From: Mycolicibacterium boenickei
GTDB lineage: Bacteria > Actinomycetota > Actinomycetes > Mycobacteriales > Mycobacteriaceae
Assembly: GCF_010731295.1 (NCBI RefSeq)
Contig: NZ_AP022579.1
Span: 2,356,001-2,420,000, forward strand
Direction of reading: 5' to 3'
DNA: 64,000 nt
The position numbers and the translations under genes were made by a program. Shown piece after piece: positions 26,479 to 35,584 of this stretch (within the stretch, counting starts at the first letter, position 1; each line of letters opens with the position of its first letter). The notes beneath the pieces were generated by a model, which searched no databases, was not told the origin of the DNA, and saw only the letters and a program-made list of their open reading frames with translations.

Positions 26479-26634
26479 ATGGACTTCGTAATCCAATGGT
26501 TGTGGTATCTGCTCGCGTTCGTGGTGGGGTCCCTGGTGGCCTGGCTGATTTCAGTGGTGACCGTCAAGCCCACGAGCGAGGAAGAGGCATTCGCCGAACT
26601 GCCCGGCTCGCGTGAGATCGGAGCACGGCGATGA
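26479..26634 (+). CDS. arfB: small membrane protein ArfB
   Basis: This is a 51-residue protein with a single N-terminal membrane helix (FVIQWLWYLLAFVVGSLVAW, residues 3-22) and a charged cytoplasmic tail, PTSEEEAFAELPGSREIGARR. It is too short for most gene finders but has clear context: 11 nt after arfA and a 4-nt ATGA overlap with arfC, as for Rv0900 between Rv0899 and Rv0901. It is believed to assist ArfA function; its molecular role is unknown. Confidence 0.92.
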   Translation: MDFVIQWLWYLLAFVVGSLVAWLISVVTVKPTSEEEAFAELPGSREIGARR

Positions 26635-27263
26635 ACGATGTGAACTGGTGGTTGATGGCCCTGGCCTTCGTGCTCGGGCTGGTGTTGACGCTGGCGTTGA
26701 CCCTGCGCAGGGTCAAGCGGGAGGTGCCGGTGTACGGCGCCCTGGGCCGTCGTCCCGATGCGGCGGCCGCGGCCGGCGGTGCTGCCGCCAAGGCGACCGG
26801 CGGTGGAACTGCCGGTGGCGCAACGGCTGTCGCGGATGACGCCACGACCAAGCTGCCGAAGGTGAGCTCGGGCGACGAGCCCACCACGCAGCTGCCGAAG
26901 GTCACCAGCGCAGGCGCGGCGGCGGCGGGTGCCGCTGCCGCCGGTGCGGCGGGGGCGGCCAAGTTCGCCTCCGGCGGAGGTGCCCATGAAGCTGCCGATG
27001 ACGATGCCGCCGCGGGAGCCGGCGACGACGTCAAGGTCGTCGAGGAGACGCCGTACGGCGCCGGTTCGATCCGGGTGTCGGGTGCGGGTACCCCGACGGG
27101 TTATCTGATCAAGGGCAACGAGGATTCGATGCTCTATCACTCGCCGGAGAGCCCGTCCTACTCGGTGACCATCGCCGAGATCTGGTTCGCCGACGTCGAA
27201 ACCGCCGAGAAGGCCGGGTTCAACCGGTGGGACAGCGGTAAATCCCAGCGCGAGAAGAAGTAA
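26631..27263 (+). CDS. arfC: membrane protein ArfC
   Basis: The 210-residue protein has one N-terminal membrane helix (NWWLMALAFVLGLVLTLALTL, residues 4-24), then a long low-complexity Ala/Gly region (about residues 40-125). A conserved C-terminal domain follows: ETPYGAGSIRVSGAGTPTGYLIKGNEDSMLYHSPESPSYSVTIAEIWFADVETAEKAGFNRWD. The C-terminal domain is shared with Rv0901, which is shorter because its Ala-rich stretch is smaller. The start overlaps the arfB stop. A strong terminator follows. Confidence 0.92.
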   Translation: MNDVNWWLMALAFVLGLVLTLALTLRRVKREVPVYGALGRRPDAAAAAGGAAAKATGGGTAGGATAVADDATTKLPKVSSGDEPTTQLPKVTSAGAAAAGAAAAGAAGAAKFASGGGAHEAADDDAAAGAGDDVKVVEETPYGAGSIRVSGAGTPTGYLIKGNEDSMLYHSPESPSYSVTIAEIWFADVETAEKAGFNRWDSGKSQREKK

Positions 27264-27276
27264 CAGCAACGCAGAT

Positions 27277-27309
27277 CGCCCGCCTCCGGCAATCGGAGGC
27301 GGGCGTTTT
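27277..27309 (+). terminator. rho-independent terminator of arfABC
   Basis: A 12-bp perfect stem, CGCCCGCCTCCG (27277-27288) with 27294-27305, a 5-nt loop and TTTT at 27306-27309, lies 14 nt after the arfC stop. The prrB stop codon lies 11 nt further on the opposite strand, so it may also stop prrBA transcription. Confidence 0.88.
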
Positions 27310-27319
27310 GTATCTGTGC

Positions 27320-28660
27320 TCAGTGCGGGCCGGGAAGGCGTAGCAACAGGCGCGCCCCACCGAGCGGGCTGGACTCCAGAGTGGCCGTGCCGCCGTGCAA
27401 TTCGGCCTGCTGGGCCACGAGCGCCAGGCCCAGCCCGGAGCCCGACCGCGATGCCGTCGACCCCCGGGAGAAGCGGTCGAACACCATTTCGCGTTCTTCC
27501 TCCGGTACGCCCACCCCGTCGTCGTCGATGGCGATCTCCACGCCTTCGCGTGAGCTCACGGCCGACAACTGCACCCGGGTGGCACCGCCGTGCTTCACGG
27601 CGTTGGCGATGGCGTTGTCCACCGCGAGTCGCAGGCCGGTCGGCAGCCCGATGATGATCACCGTCGGTGAGGGTGCCAGCGAGACCTCGAGATCGGGGTA
27701 GACGCGCATCGCGTCGTGGGCAGCGCGGTCGAGCAGTTCGGTGATGTCGACGGTGACGTGGTCGTCGGTGGTGGTCAGTTCGCCCTGGGCGAGGCGCTCC
27801 AGGGCGCCGAGGGTGGCCTCGATGCGCGACTGGGTGCGGATGACATCGCTGACCACCTCCTTGCGTTGGTCGTCGGGCATGTCGAGGGTGGACAGGACCT
27901 CGAGGTTGGTGCGCATCGCGGTGAGCGGGGTGCGCAGCTCGTGGGCCGACACCGAGGCGAAGTCGCGGGCCGAGGTGAGCGCCGCCTTGGTGCGGTCCTG
28001 TTCCTTCCAGATGCGTTGCAGCATGCCGTTGACGGCGTCGGCGATCTCGACGGCCTCGCTGGCCCCGCGTACTTCGACATCGGGGGCCTCGTCGCCGGCC
28101 TCGATCTCGCGGGTCTGCTCGGCGAGCCGTTTGAGCGGGCGGACCGCGAATGCGGCCAGTACCCAACCCAGTACGGTGGCCGCGCCGACGGCGAACACGC
28201 AGATGATGAGCACCCTGCGGTGCAGGTTGTTGGTGTCGGCGATGGTGGCGTCGTACGTCGCGCCGACTGCCACCCACATGGGGCCGGGGGCGGGGATCTG
28301 AACGGTGCGCACCCGCCAGCGGACCCCGTCGATGTAGGTGTCGGCGTAGCCGTCGGGAAGCTCCGGCAGCACGATGGTCGAGTTCGACGAGACGTTCCCG
28401 GCCTGGCGCACCGTGATCACGGCATCCTGATCGCTGGGGGAGCGGGGGATCTCGCCGAGGCCGCGCGGCAGGAACGGGATGGCGAAGCCTGCGGCCTCGT
28501 CGAGGCGGCGGTCCAGCCGTTCCTTGCGGTCGTTGGTGATGCCGACCCAGACGATGGTGCCGACGATGACGACGACGATTGCCGCGCCGATGGCGGTGGC
28601 GAACGCGACCCGGGTCCGCAGCGACGGTGTGCGGCGGAAGATCCGGGTCAGCGGTCTCAT
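27320..28660 (-). CDS. prrB: sensor histidine kinase PrrB
   Basis: The 446-residue kinase has membrane helices at about residues 18-41 and 150-172 flanking an extracytoplasmic sensor. A HAMP domain follows (VRPLKRLAEQTREIEAGDEAPDV), then HisKA with the phosphoacceptor H240 in SVSAHELRTPL, and the ATPase motifs VDNAIANAVKHGG (N box), IDDDGVGVPEEERE (G1) and GSGLGLALV (G2). It phosphorylates PrrA. PrrAB is essential in M. tuberculosis and controls respiration- and nitrogen-related genes in M. smegmatis. The start lies 4 nt after the prrA stop. Confidence 0.96.
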   Translation of the reverse strand: MRPLTRIFRRTPSLRTRVAFATAIGAAIVVVIVGTIVWVGITNDRKERLDRRLDEAAGFAIPFLPRGLGEIPRSPSDQDAVITVRQAGNVSSNSTIVLPELPDGYADTYIDGVRWRVRTVQIPAPGPMWVAVGATYDATIADTNNLHRRVLIICVFAVGAATVLGWVLAAFAVRPLKRLAEQTREIEAGDEAPDVEVRGASEAVEIADAVNGMLQRIWKEQDRTKAALTSARDFASVSAHELRTPLTAMRTNLEVLSTLDMPDDQRKEVVSDVIRTQSRIEATLGALERLAQGELTTTDDHVTVDITELLDRAAHDAMRVYPDLEVSLAPSPTVIIIGLPTGLRLAVDNAIANAVKHGGATRVQLSAVSSREGVEIAIDDDGVGVPEEEREMVFDRFSRGSTASRSGSGLGLALVAQQAELHGGTATLESSPLGGARLLLRLPGPH

Positions 28661-28664
28661 TTCG

Positions 28665-29384
28665 CTATTGCGTCCTGAGGACGAATCCGACCCCGCGGAC
28701 GGTGTGCAGCAGCCGCGGCGCGCCGCCGGCTTCGAGTTTGCGGCGCAGGTACCCGATGAACACGTCCACCACGTTGGTGTCGGCGGCGAAGTCGTAGCCC
28801 CAGACCAGTTCCAGCAACTGCGCGCGGGACAGCACGGCGGTCTTGTGCTCGGCCAGCACGGCCAGCAGGTCGAACTCGCGCTTGGTCAGGTCCACGTCCA
28901 CACCGTTGACCCGGGCACGGCGGCCCGGGATGTCGACTTCGAGCGGGCCGACCTGGATGGTCTCCGACGAGAAGGTGGCCGACGCGCCGCGGCGGCGCAG
29001 CAGGGCTTTGACCCGGGCCACCAGCTCCTGCAGCACGAACGGTTTGACCAGGTAGTCGTCGGCGCCGGCTTCCAGGCCGGCGACGCGGTCGTCGACGCTG
29101 CTGCGGGCCGAGAGCACACAGACCGGTACGTCGTTGTCCATCGCGCGCAGCGCCGTCACCACACTCACGCCGTCGAGGACGGGCATGTTGATATCGAGCA
29201 CGATCGCGTCCGGGCGGGTCTCGGTGGCGCTGCGCAGCGCTTCGGCCCCGTCCACAGCTGTCGAGACGGTGAACCCGGACAGCCGCAGCCCGCGTTCCAG
29301 CGAGGCGAGCACGTCAGGGTCGTCGTCCACGACGAGGACCCGGGGCGAGGCCATGCCACCGGTTGCGCTATCCATAACCGCCAT
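28665..29384 (-). CDS. prrA: response regulator PrrA
   Basis: This OmpR-type regulator of up to 239 residues has an N-terminal receiver domain (acidic pair VVDDDPD, phosphoacceptor D64 in IVLDINMP, K in LVKPF) and a C-terminal winged helix ([33 protein letters not shown], ending [14 protein letters not shown]). The sequence is nearly that of Rv0903c as I remember it. The ATG at 29375 (MDSATGG) is an alternative start. It diverges from an ABC transporter gene across a 96-nt gap that must carry both promoters. Confidence 0.96.
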   Translation of the reverse strand: MAVMDSATGGMASPRVLVVDDDPDVLASLERGLRLSGFTVSTAVDGAEALRSATETRPDAIVLDINMPVLDGVSVVTALRAMDNDVPVCVLSARSSVDDRVAGLEAGADDYLVKPFVLQELVARVKALLRRRGASATFSSETIQVGPLEVDIPGRRARVNGVDVDLTKREFDLLAVLAEHKTAVLSRAQLLELVWGYDFAADTNVVDVFIGYLRRKLEAGGAPRLLHTVRGVGFVLRTQ

Positions 29385-29480
29385 CTTGCCCGATGGCGGG
29401 CGGTGTATCGCGTAGGCACCCAGGGAAGTCCCCGGGAAGTCTTTGACCTCAATAATTGTTCAGGTTTTACGGTGATGCTC

Positions 29481-31361
29481 ATGAGTATGGAAACGGTGGC
29501 CAGGCAGTCGCTGTATCGGCAGGCGCACGCGCGCGACGGTGATTTGCGCGCACTGGCCGACCGGCGGCTGTTGTCGAGGATCTGGCGGTTCTCCGCGCGC
29601 CACCACCGCGCCCTCGGTGGTTTCGTGGCGATCAGCGTGGTCAGTGCGTTGCTGACGGTGACGACGCCGGTGCTGGCCGGCCGCGTGGTCGACGCGATCA
29701 CGCGGGGCGGCCCGGCGTCGACGGTGGTGCTGCTGGCCACCGTGATCGCCGCGGTGGCCCTCGCCGAGGCCGCGGTGGCGCTGCTGACCAGGTGGTTGTC
29801 GTCGAACATCGGTGAAGGCCTGATCCTGGATCTGCGCACCGCGGTGTTCGACCACGTGCAACGCATGCCGGTGGCGTTCTTCACGCGCACCCGGACCGGC
29901 GCATTGGTCAGCCGCCTGGGCAACGATGTGATCGGGGCGCAGCGCGCGTTCTCCGACACGCTCTCGGGCATCGTCGCCAACGTGGTCACCCTGACGCTGA
30001 CGCTGGTCGTGATGCTCAGCATCTCGTGGCAGATCACGCTGCTGTCGCTGGCGCTGCTGCCGTTGTTCGTGTTGCCGGCCCGGCGTATCGGCGCCCGGAT
30101 GGCCGGGCTGTCGCGCGAGGCGGCCACCCACAACGCCACGATGAACACGCAGATGACCGAAAGGTTCTCGGCCCCCGGTGCCACCCTGGTCAAGTTGTTC
30201 GGCAGCCCGGAACGGGAGTCCGGCGAATTCGCGGTGCGGGCTGACCGGGTGCGTGACATCGGGGTGCGCACGGCCATGCTGCAGGCGACGTTCATGAACT
30301 CGCTGACGCTGATGTCGGCGCTCGCGCTGGCGTTGGTCTACGGGCTCGGCGGGGTGCTGGCGATCGGCGGGCAGCTGCAGGCGGGCGCGGTGGTGTCGTT
30401 GGCGCTGCTGCTGACCCGGCTGTACGCGCCGCTGACCGCACTGGCCAACGCGCGGGTCGAGATCGCGAGTGCGCTGGTGTCGTTCGAGCGGGTCTTCGAG
30501 GTGCTCGACCTGGTGCCGCTGATCGCCGAGGAACCCGACGCCATTGGAGTGCCGGCCGGGCCCGTTGAGATCGAATTCGACAATGTCCGCTTCTCCTATC
30601 CCTCGGCGGACAAGGTGTCGCTGGCCTCGTTGGAGGAAGTGGCGACGCTGGACGACCGCGGCGGTGACGAGGTGCTGCACGGCCTTTCGTTCACGGCCCG
30701 GCCGGGCCAGATGGTGGCGCTGGTCGGATCGTCGGGAGCGGGTAAGTCGACCGTCGCGTCGCTGCTGGCCCGGCTCTACGACGTCGACTCCGGTGCCGTC
30801 AGGCTCAACGGGGCCGACGTGCGGGACGTGACGTTCGCGTCGCTCAAGGACACCGTGGGCATGGTGACCCAGGACGGGCATCTGTTCCACGAGTCGATCC
30901 GCGCGAACTTGCTGCTGGCCGCACCCGATGCGGAAGAACACCAACTCTGGGAGGCGCTGCGCCGGGCTCGGCTCGATGACGTGGTCGCCGCGATGCCCGA
31001 CGGCTTGGACACGGTTGTCGGTGAGCGCGGATACCGTCTGTCCGGAGGGCAGCGGCAGCGGTTGACCATCGCGCGCCTGCTGTTGGGACGATCCCGGGTG
31101 GTGGTGCTCGATGAGGCGACGGCGTCGCTGGACTCGGCCTCGGAGGCCGCCGTGCAGCAGGCCCTCGCCGAGGCGCTGGGTGGGCGCACGTCGCTGGTCA
31201 TCGCCCACCGGTTGTCCACGGTCCGTGCCGCCGACCTCATCCTGGTCGTCGAGGACGGGCGCATCGTCGAGCGCGGTACTCATCGTGAGCTGCTCGCCCG
31301 CGGTGGCCGGTACGCCGAGCTGTACGACACCCAGTTCTCCGAGGAGGTCTCCGCGGCGTGA
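29481..31361 (+). CDS. ABC exporter, fused permease-ATPase half-transporter
   Basis: The 626-residue half-transporter has six membrane helices in the first 320 residues and a C-terminal ATPase with Walker A GSSGAGKST, Q-loop MVTQDGHLF, signature YRLSGGQRQRL, Walker B VVVLDEATASLD and H-loop IAHRLST. All are canonical, so it can work as a homodimer. Four in-frame starts lie at 29472-29489; ATG 29481 is chosen because GGTG is 6 nt upstream. The heterodimeric pair follows 36 nt downstream and may be cotranscribed. Substrate unknown. Confidence 0.9.
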   Translation: MSMETVARQSLYRQAHARDGDLRALADRRLLSRIWRFSARHHRALGGFVAISVVSALLTVTTPVLAGRVVDAITRGGPASTVVLLATVIAAVALAEAAVALLTRWLSSNIGEGLILDLRTAVFDHVQRMPVAFFTRTRTGALVSRLGNDVIGAQRAFSDTLSGIVANVVTLTLTLVVMLSISWQITLLSLALLPLFVLPARRIGARMAGLSREAATHNATMNTQMTERFSAPGATLVKLFGSPERESGEFAVRADRVRDIGVRTAMLQATFMNSLTLMSALALALVYGLGGVLAIGGQLQAGAVVSLALLLTRLYAPLTALANARVEIASALVSFERVFEVLDLVPLIAEEPDAIGVPAGPVEIEFDNVRFSYPSADKVSLASLEEVATLDDRGGDEVLHGLSFTARPGQMVALVGSSGAGKSTVASLLARLYDVDSGAVRLNGADVRDVTFASLKDTVGMVTQDGHLFHESIRANLLLAAPDAEEHQLWEALRRARLDDVVAAMPDGLDTVVGERGYRLSGGQRQRLTIARLLLGRSRVVVLDEATASLDSASEAAVQQALAEALGGRTSLVIAHRLSTVRAADLILVVEDGRIVERGTHRELLARGGRYAELYDTQFSEEVSAA

Positions 31362-31397
31362 GGTTAATCGTTTGCCCCTGATGGGAAGATTGATCCA

Positions 31398-33299
31398 GTG
31401 AGCCAACCCGCGATCGCCCCGTCACCGAAGCGGATCCGGACCAGTTCAGATCTGCGGCGGCTGCTGCCATACCTGTTGCCGTACCGCACCCGGTGGATCG
31501 TGATGGTCGTGGTGGCGGTGGTCAGCTTGGCCGCGACCGTGGCGATCCCGCTGATGACCAAGGCTGTGATCGACGGTCCGGTGCGCCACCAGGATCCGCA
31601 CGGGCTGTGGGTCCTGGGTTCGGCCGCGGTGGCGGTCGGTATCTCCGAGGCGGTGCTCTGGTTCATCCGGCGCTGGATGGTGGCTCGCGCCACCATGGGC
31701 GTCGAGGCCGACATCCGCAAGGATCTCTATGCGCGGCTGCAGATCCTGCCGATGAGCTTCCACAGCCGCTGGCAGTCCGGGCAGCTGCTGTCGCGGGTGA
31801 TGAACGATCTGTCCACGATCCGCCGGTTCCTGTCCTTCGGTCTGGTGTTCCTGATCCTCAACGCTCTGCAGATCGTCGTGGTGACGTCGATCCTGCTGGC
31901 CATGTACTGGCCGCTGGGTGTGGTGGTGCTGGTGTCTATCGTGCCGATCACGCTGACGGTGCTGCATTTCGAGCGGGAGTACACCCGGTTGTCGCGCCTG
32001 GCGCAGGATCAGACCGGTCACGTCGCAACTCATGTCGAGGAGGCTGCGCTCGGGTTGCGGGTGGTCAAGGCATTCGGCCGGGAGGACTACGTTTTCGACC
32101 GGTTCGATGAGCAGGCCACGCAGCTCTACGACACCCAGTTCGCCAGGGTCACCGTGTCGGCGAAGTTCTGGACCCTGCTGGAGGTCATCCCCAACCTCAC
32201 GCTGATCGTGGTGCTGGGCTTCGGCGCGTACGCGGCGGGGCACGGCTACGTCACGATGGGCACCTTGGTCGCGTTCATCACGATGATGCTGTCGCTGGTG
32301 TGGCCCATCGCCTCGTTGGGTTTCCTGTTGTCGATGACGCAGGAGTCGTTCACCGCGGCCAACCGCATCGCCGAGATCTTCGATGCCCCGAGCGAAATCG
32401 TCGACGGCCCGGTGTCGCAGCCGCCGCGCGGCGGCAGGCTGGAACTACGGGATGTGGGGTTCAAGTTCCCCGACGCCGGTTCCGGGGACTGGGCCCTGCG
32501 TCACATCGACCTCCTCGTGGAGCCCGGCGAGACGGTGGCGTTGGTCGGCGCGACCGGATCGGGCAAATCCGTTCTGGCCGCGCTGTTCTCGCGGTTGTAC
32601 GACGTCACGGAGGGCGCGATCCTGATCGACGGCCGCGATATTCGAGAGCTGAGCCTGCCGGTCCTGCGCCAGGCGGTGGCCACCGCATTCGAGGATCCGA
32701 CGCTGTTCTCGATGTCGGTGGCCGAGAACCTCAGGCTGGGCCGGGCTGACGCGACGGACGAGCAGCTGGCCCAGGCCATCGAGATCGCGGCCGCGCAGTT
32801 CGTCTACGACCTGCCGTTCGGCCTGGACACCCGGATCGGGGAGCAGGGCATGAGCCTGTCCGGTGGTCAGCGTCAACGTCTTTCGCTGGCCCGCGCGATC
32901 CTGGCGGCGCCCAAGATTCTGGTGCTGGACGACACGCTCTCGGCCCTGGACGTGCACACCGAGGCCAAGGTGACCGAAGCCCTGGGGCGGGTCCTGCGCG
33001 GCGTGACGGGCATCATCGTCGCGCACCGTGCGTCGACCGTACTGCTGGCCGACAAGGTCGCGCTGTTGCAGGACGGCACCATCACCCACATCGGGACGCA
33101 TGCCCAATTACTGGCGCAGGTACCGCAGTACCGCTACCTGCTCGCCGCCGACGACGAACTCGACGACGCCTGCGAGCGCACTTGTGAGTGGGAGGACGAG
33201 GAGGAGTTGGGCCGCCTGCAACGTGGGCACGCTGAACGCTCGGCCATCGACGAGGTGGGCGGGCTCCCGCGTCTGGATGCGGAGGTGCAGCGCCGATGA
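31398..33299 (+). CDS. ABC exporter half with degenerate ATP site (heterodimer subunit A)
   Basis: The 633-residue half-transporter has six helices, then an ATPase with Walker A GATGSGKS (residues 384-391) and signature LSGGQ. The catalytic Walker B glutamate is Asp (LVLDDTLSALD, D512), and the Q-loop position reads AFEDPTLF with Glu. These are hallmarks of the non-hydrolysing site in heterodimeric exporters such as BmrCD and TM287/288. The GTG start is preceded by GGGAAG. Its stop overlaps the ATG of the next half-transporter by 4 nt. A charged C-terminal extension of about 50 residues follows the ATPase. Confidence 0.9.
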   Translation: MSQPAIAPSPKRIRTSSDLRRLLPYLLPYRTRWIVMVVVAVVSLAATVAIPLMTKAVIDGPVRHQDPHGLWVLGSAAVAVGISEAVLWFIRRWMVARATMGVEADIRKDLYARLQILPMSFHSRWQSGQLLSRVMNDLSTIRRFLSFGLVFLILNALQIVVVTSILLAMYWPLGVVVLVSIVPITLTVLHFEREYTRLSRLAQDQTGHVATHVEEAALGLRVVKAFGREDYVFDRFDEQATQLYDTQFARVTVSAKFWTLLEVIPNLTLIVVLGFGAYAAGHGYVTMGTLVAFITMMLSLVWPIASLGFLLSMTQESFTAANRIAEIFDAPSEIVDGPVSQPPRGGRLELRDVGFKFPDAGSGDWALRHIDLLVEPGETVALVGATGSGKSVLAALFSRLYDVTEGAILIDGRDIRELSLPVLRQAVATAFEDPTLFSMSVAENLRLGRADATDEQLAQAIEIAAAQFVYDLPFGLDTRIGEQGMSLSGGQRQRLSLARAILAAPKILVLDDTLSALDVHTEAKVTEALGRVLRGVTGIIVAHRASTVLLADKVALLQDGTITHIGTHAQLLAQVPQYRYLLAADDELDDACERTCEWEDEEELGRLQRGHAERSAIDEVGGLPRLDAEVQRR

Positions 33300-35146
33300 C
33301 GACTACCGAGTGGCGCGGACGCGTCACCGACGAGGAAGACAACGGCGACGACACCGGGGCCGGCACGTCGGCCCTCCCGATCGACGAAAGCGTGCCGCGG
33401 CGCCGTGAGGCCCGGGCACTGCTCATGTCGCTGCTGCACCCCTACCGGTGGACGGTCTTCGCGCTGGCGCTGGTGGTCATCGTGGAGAACGTTGCGCGGC
33501 TGTCGGTGCCGATCCTGGTGCAGCGCGGCATCGACCACGGCATCCCGCCGATCCTCGACGGCGGCCCGGCCCGTGAGCTGATGCTGATCGTCGGAACGCT
33601 GTGCGTGGTGGTGATCGTCCAGGCCGTCAGCCGGATGTTCTTCCTGCGCCGGTCCGGCCGGGTCGGTCAGCGGGTCCTGTTGGAGTTGCGCCGCAGGGTG
33701 TTTCGGCATTTCGGCCGGCTGGACGTGGCCTTCCACGACCGCTACACCTCGGGCCGGGTGGTCAGCCGCTCCACCAACGACGTCGAGGCCATCCAGGACA
33801 TGCTGGAGACCGGCTTCGACAGCCTGATCACCGCGGTGCTGACGCTGTTCGGTACGGCCATCCTGCTGGTGGCGCTCGACTGGCGGCTGGGCCTGATGTG
33901 CCTGGCGGCATTCCCGATCCTGGTCGGCCTGGTGTGGTGGTTCCGCAACGAGTCGGGCAAGACCTACCGGCTGGTGCGCGAAAGCGCGGCCCTGGTGATC
34001 GTGCAGTTCGTCGAGACCATGACCGGTATCAAGGCCGTGCAGGCCTACCGGCGCGAGCCACGCAACCAGGAGATCTTCGACGACGTCGCCGACGAGTACC
34101 GGGCGATCAACGAGAAGACCTTCAAACTGCTGGCCGTCTTCATGCCCGGGGTCAAACTGGTCGGCAACCTCACCACCGGCGTGGTGCTGCTGTACGGCGG
34201 TTACCGCGTGCTGCAGGGTGAGATGACCATCGGCACGCTGGCCGCGTTCCTGCTCTACCTGCGGATGTTCTTCGAGCCGATGCAGGAGATCTCGCAGTTC
34301 TTCAACACCTTCCAGTCGGCATCCTCGGCTCTGGAGAAGCTGGCCGGGGTGCTGGCACAGCGGCCCGCCATCGCGGACCCCGAGGTTCCGGTCGCACTAC
34401 CCGAGCCCAAGGGCGACATCGCGTTTCACGATGTGCGGTTCGAGTACACGCCGGGCCGCCCGGTGTTGCCGGGGCTCGAGCTCACGGTGCCGGCCGGTCA
34501 GACCGTGGCGTTGGTGGGCACCACCGGCGCGGGCAAGACCACGATTGCCAAGCTGATCGCCCGGTTCTATGACCCCACGGCCGGATCGGTGACGCTGGAC
34601 AGTGTCGACCTGCGCGAGCTCGCGCAGTCCGAGCTGCGCCGCCACGTCGTGATGGTGACCCAGGAGAACTTCATGTTCTCGGGGACGGTCGCCGACAACA
34701 TCCGGTTCGGACGGCCCGAGGCCACCGACGCCCAGGTGCGGGAGGCAGCCGCGGCGGTCGGTGCCGACCGCTTCATCGCGGCATTGCCCGACGGGTATGA
34801 CACCGATGTCGCCAAACGCGGTGGCCGGCTCTCGGCGGGGCAGCGCCAGCTGGTGGCGTTCGCGCGGGCGTTCCTGGCCGATCCGGCGGTGCTGATCCTC
34901 GACGAGGCGACGTCCTCCCTGGACATCCCGAGCGAACGAATGGTGCAGCGCGCGTTGGAAACCGTGTTGGCCGACCGCACCGCGCTGGTGATCGCGCACC
35001 GGCTCTCCACGGTGCAGATCGCCGATCGGGTGCTGGTGCTCGAGCACGGCCGCATCATCGAGGACGGCGCCCCGGCCGATCTCATCGGCAGGGCCGACGG
35101 GGCGTACGCGGCGCTGCACCGGGCCTGGGTCGACTCCCTGGCCTGA
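33296..35146 (+). CDS. ABC exporter half with canonical ATP site (heterodimer subunit B)
   Basis: The 616-residue half-transporter has a charged N-terminal tail, six helices and an ATPase with Walker A GTTGAGKTT, intact Q-loop MVTQENFMF, Walker B ILILDE (LILDEATSSLD) and H-loop IAHRLST. The signature, however, is LSAGQ instead of LSGGQ. Paired with the degenerate Walker B of subunit A this would build one inactive and one active site. Translation is coupled to subunit A by ATGA overlap. It is convergent with the YtkA-like gene. The likely role is export of a lipid or drug; no substrate evidence. Confidence 0.9.
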   Translation: MTTTEWRGRVTDEEDNGDDTGAGTSALPIDESVPRRREARALLMSLLHPYRWTVFALALVVIVENVARLSVPILVQRGIDHGIPPILDGGPARELMLIVGTLCVVVIVQAVSRMFFLRRSGRVGQRVLLELRRRVFRHFGRLDVAFHDRYTSGRVVSRSTNDVEAIQDMLETGFDSLITAVLTLFGTAILLVALDWRLGLMCLAAFPILVGLVWWFRNESGKTYRLVRESAALVIVQFVETMTGIKAVQAYRREPRNQEIFDDVADEYRAINEKTFKLLAVFMPGVKLVGNLTTGVVLLYGGYRVLQGEMTIGTLAAFLLYLRMFFEPMQEISQFFNTFQSASSALEKLAGVLAQRPAIADPEVPVALPEPKGDIAFHDVRFEYTPGRPVLPGLELTVPAGQTVALVGTTGAGKTTIAKLIARFYDPTAGSVTLDSVDLRELAQSELRRHVVMVTQENFMFSGTVADNIRFGRPEATDAQVREAAAAVGADRFIAALPDGYDTDVAKRGGRLSAGQRQLVAFARAFLADPAVLILDEATSSLDIPSERMVQRALETVLADRTALVIAHRLSTVQIADRVLVLEHGRIIEDGAPADLIGRADGAYAALHRAWVDSLA

Positions 35147-35168
35147 CGTCTGCCGGGCGGGGCGGTTG

Positions 35169-35576
35169 CTATCGCGTGGCGGTGATGCGCAGGACGGCGT
35201 CGTAGCTCTGTGGCCCTGCTCCGATGTGGACGTTGATGTCCCACCGCCCCGGCGTGGGCAGGTCGACCTGGCCGCGGTAGTCGTCCTTACCGATGGGCGT
35301 GGCCTCGACGGCGGGCGCGGCCAGTCCCATCTGCGGCATCCGTGGTTCGAACCGCACCGAATCCGGGGTCGGGGTTTCGCCTGCGCTGCCCAGGATCTCG
35401 ATGGTCAGCTGGCTGACCCCGACCTTCGGTGGATCGTCTTTCAGCCGCACCAGGTAGGGGCCCGCGGTGGCTTCGGCGACGATCGGGCCCCGCGGTTGCG
35501 GCCACAACAGCCACAGCATGCCGGCGCCCACCGCGACGACGATCACGGCGACGCCAAGCCAACGCAGGCGGTTCAT
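35169..35576 (-). CDS. YtkA/FixH-like membrane-anchored protein
   Basis: This 135-residue protein has one N-terminal helix (WLGVAVIVVAVGAGMLWLLWP) and an external beta-sandwich. The latter reads YLVRLKDDPPKVGVSQLTIEI..., SVRFEPRMPQMGLAAPAVEATPIGKDDYRGQVDLPTPGRWDINVHI, the YtkA-like pattern with a Met/His-type MPxMG motif often seen in copper-handling relatives. The role is unknown here. It is the last gene of a three-gene operon after the epoxide hydrolase and DUF1254 genes, 8 nt from the latter. Confidence 0.75.
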   Translation of the reverse strand: MNRLRWLGVAVIVVAVGAGMLWLLWPQPRGPIVAEATAGPYLVRLKDDPPKVGVSQLTIEILGSAGETPTPDSVRFEPRMPQMGLAAPAVEATPIGKDDYRGQVDLPTPGRWDINVHIGAGPQSYDAVLRITATR

Positions 35577-35584
35577 GGTGCAGG

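Noticed and set aside
26460..28277. 605-codon minus-strand open frame across arfBC and prrB
   Set aside because: Its translation is low-complexity Arg/Gly/Ala text without domain features, antisense to arfBC and out of frame with prrB.
29460..31406. 648-codon minus-strand open frame antisense to the first ABC exporter
   Set aside because: GC-rich shadow frame with no family features; the plus-strand frame has all ABC motifs.
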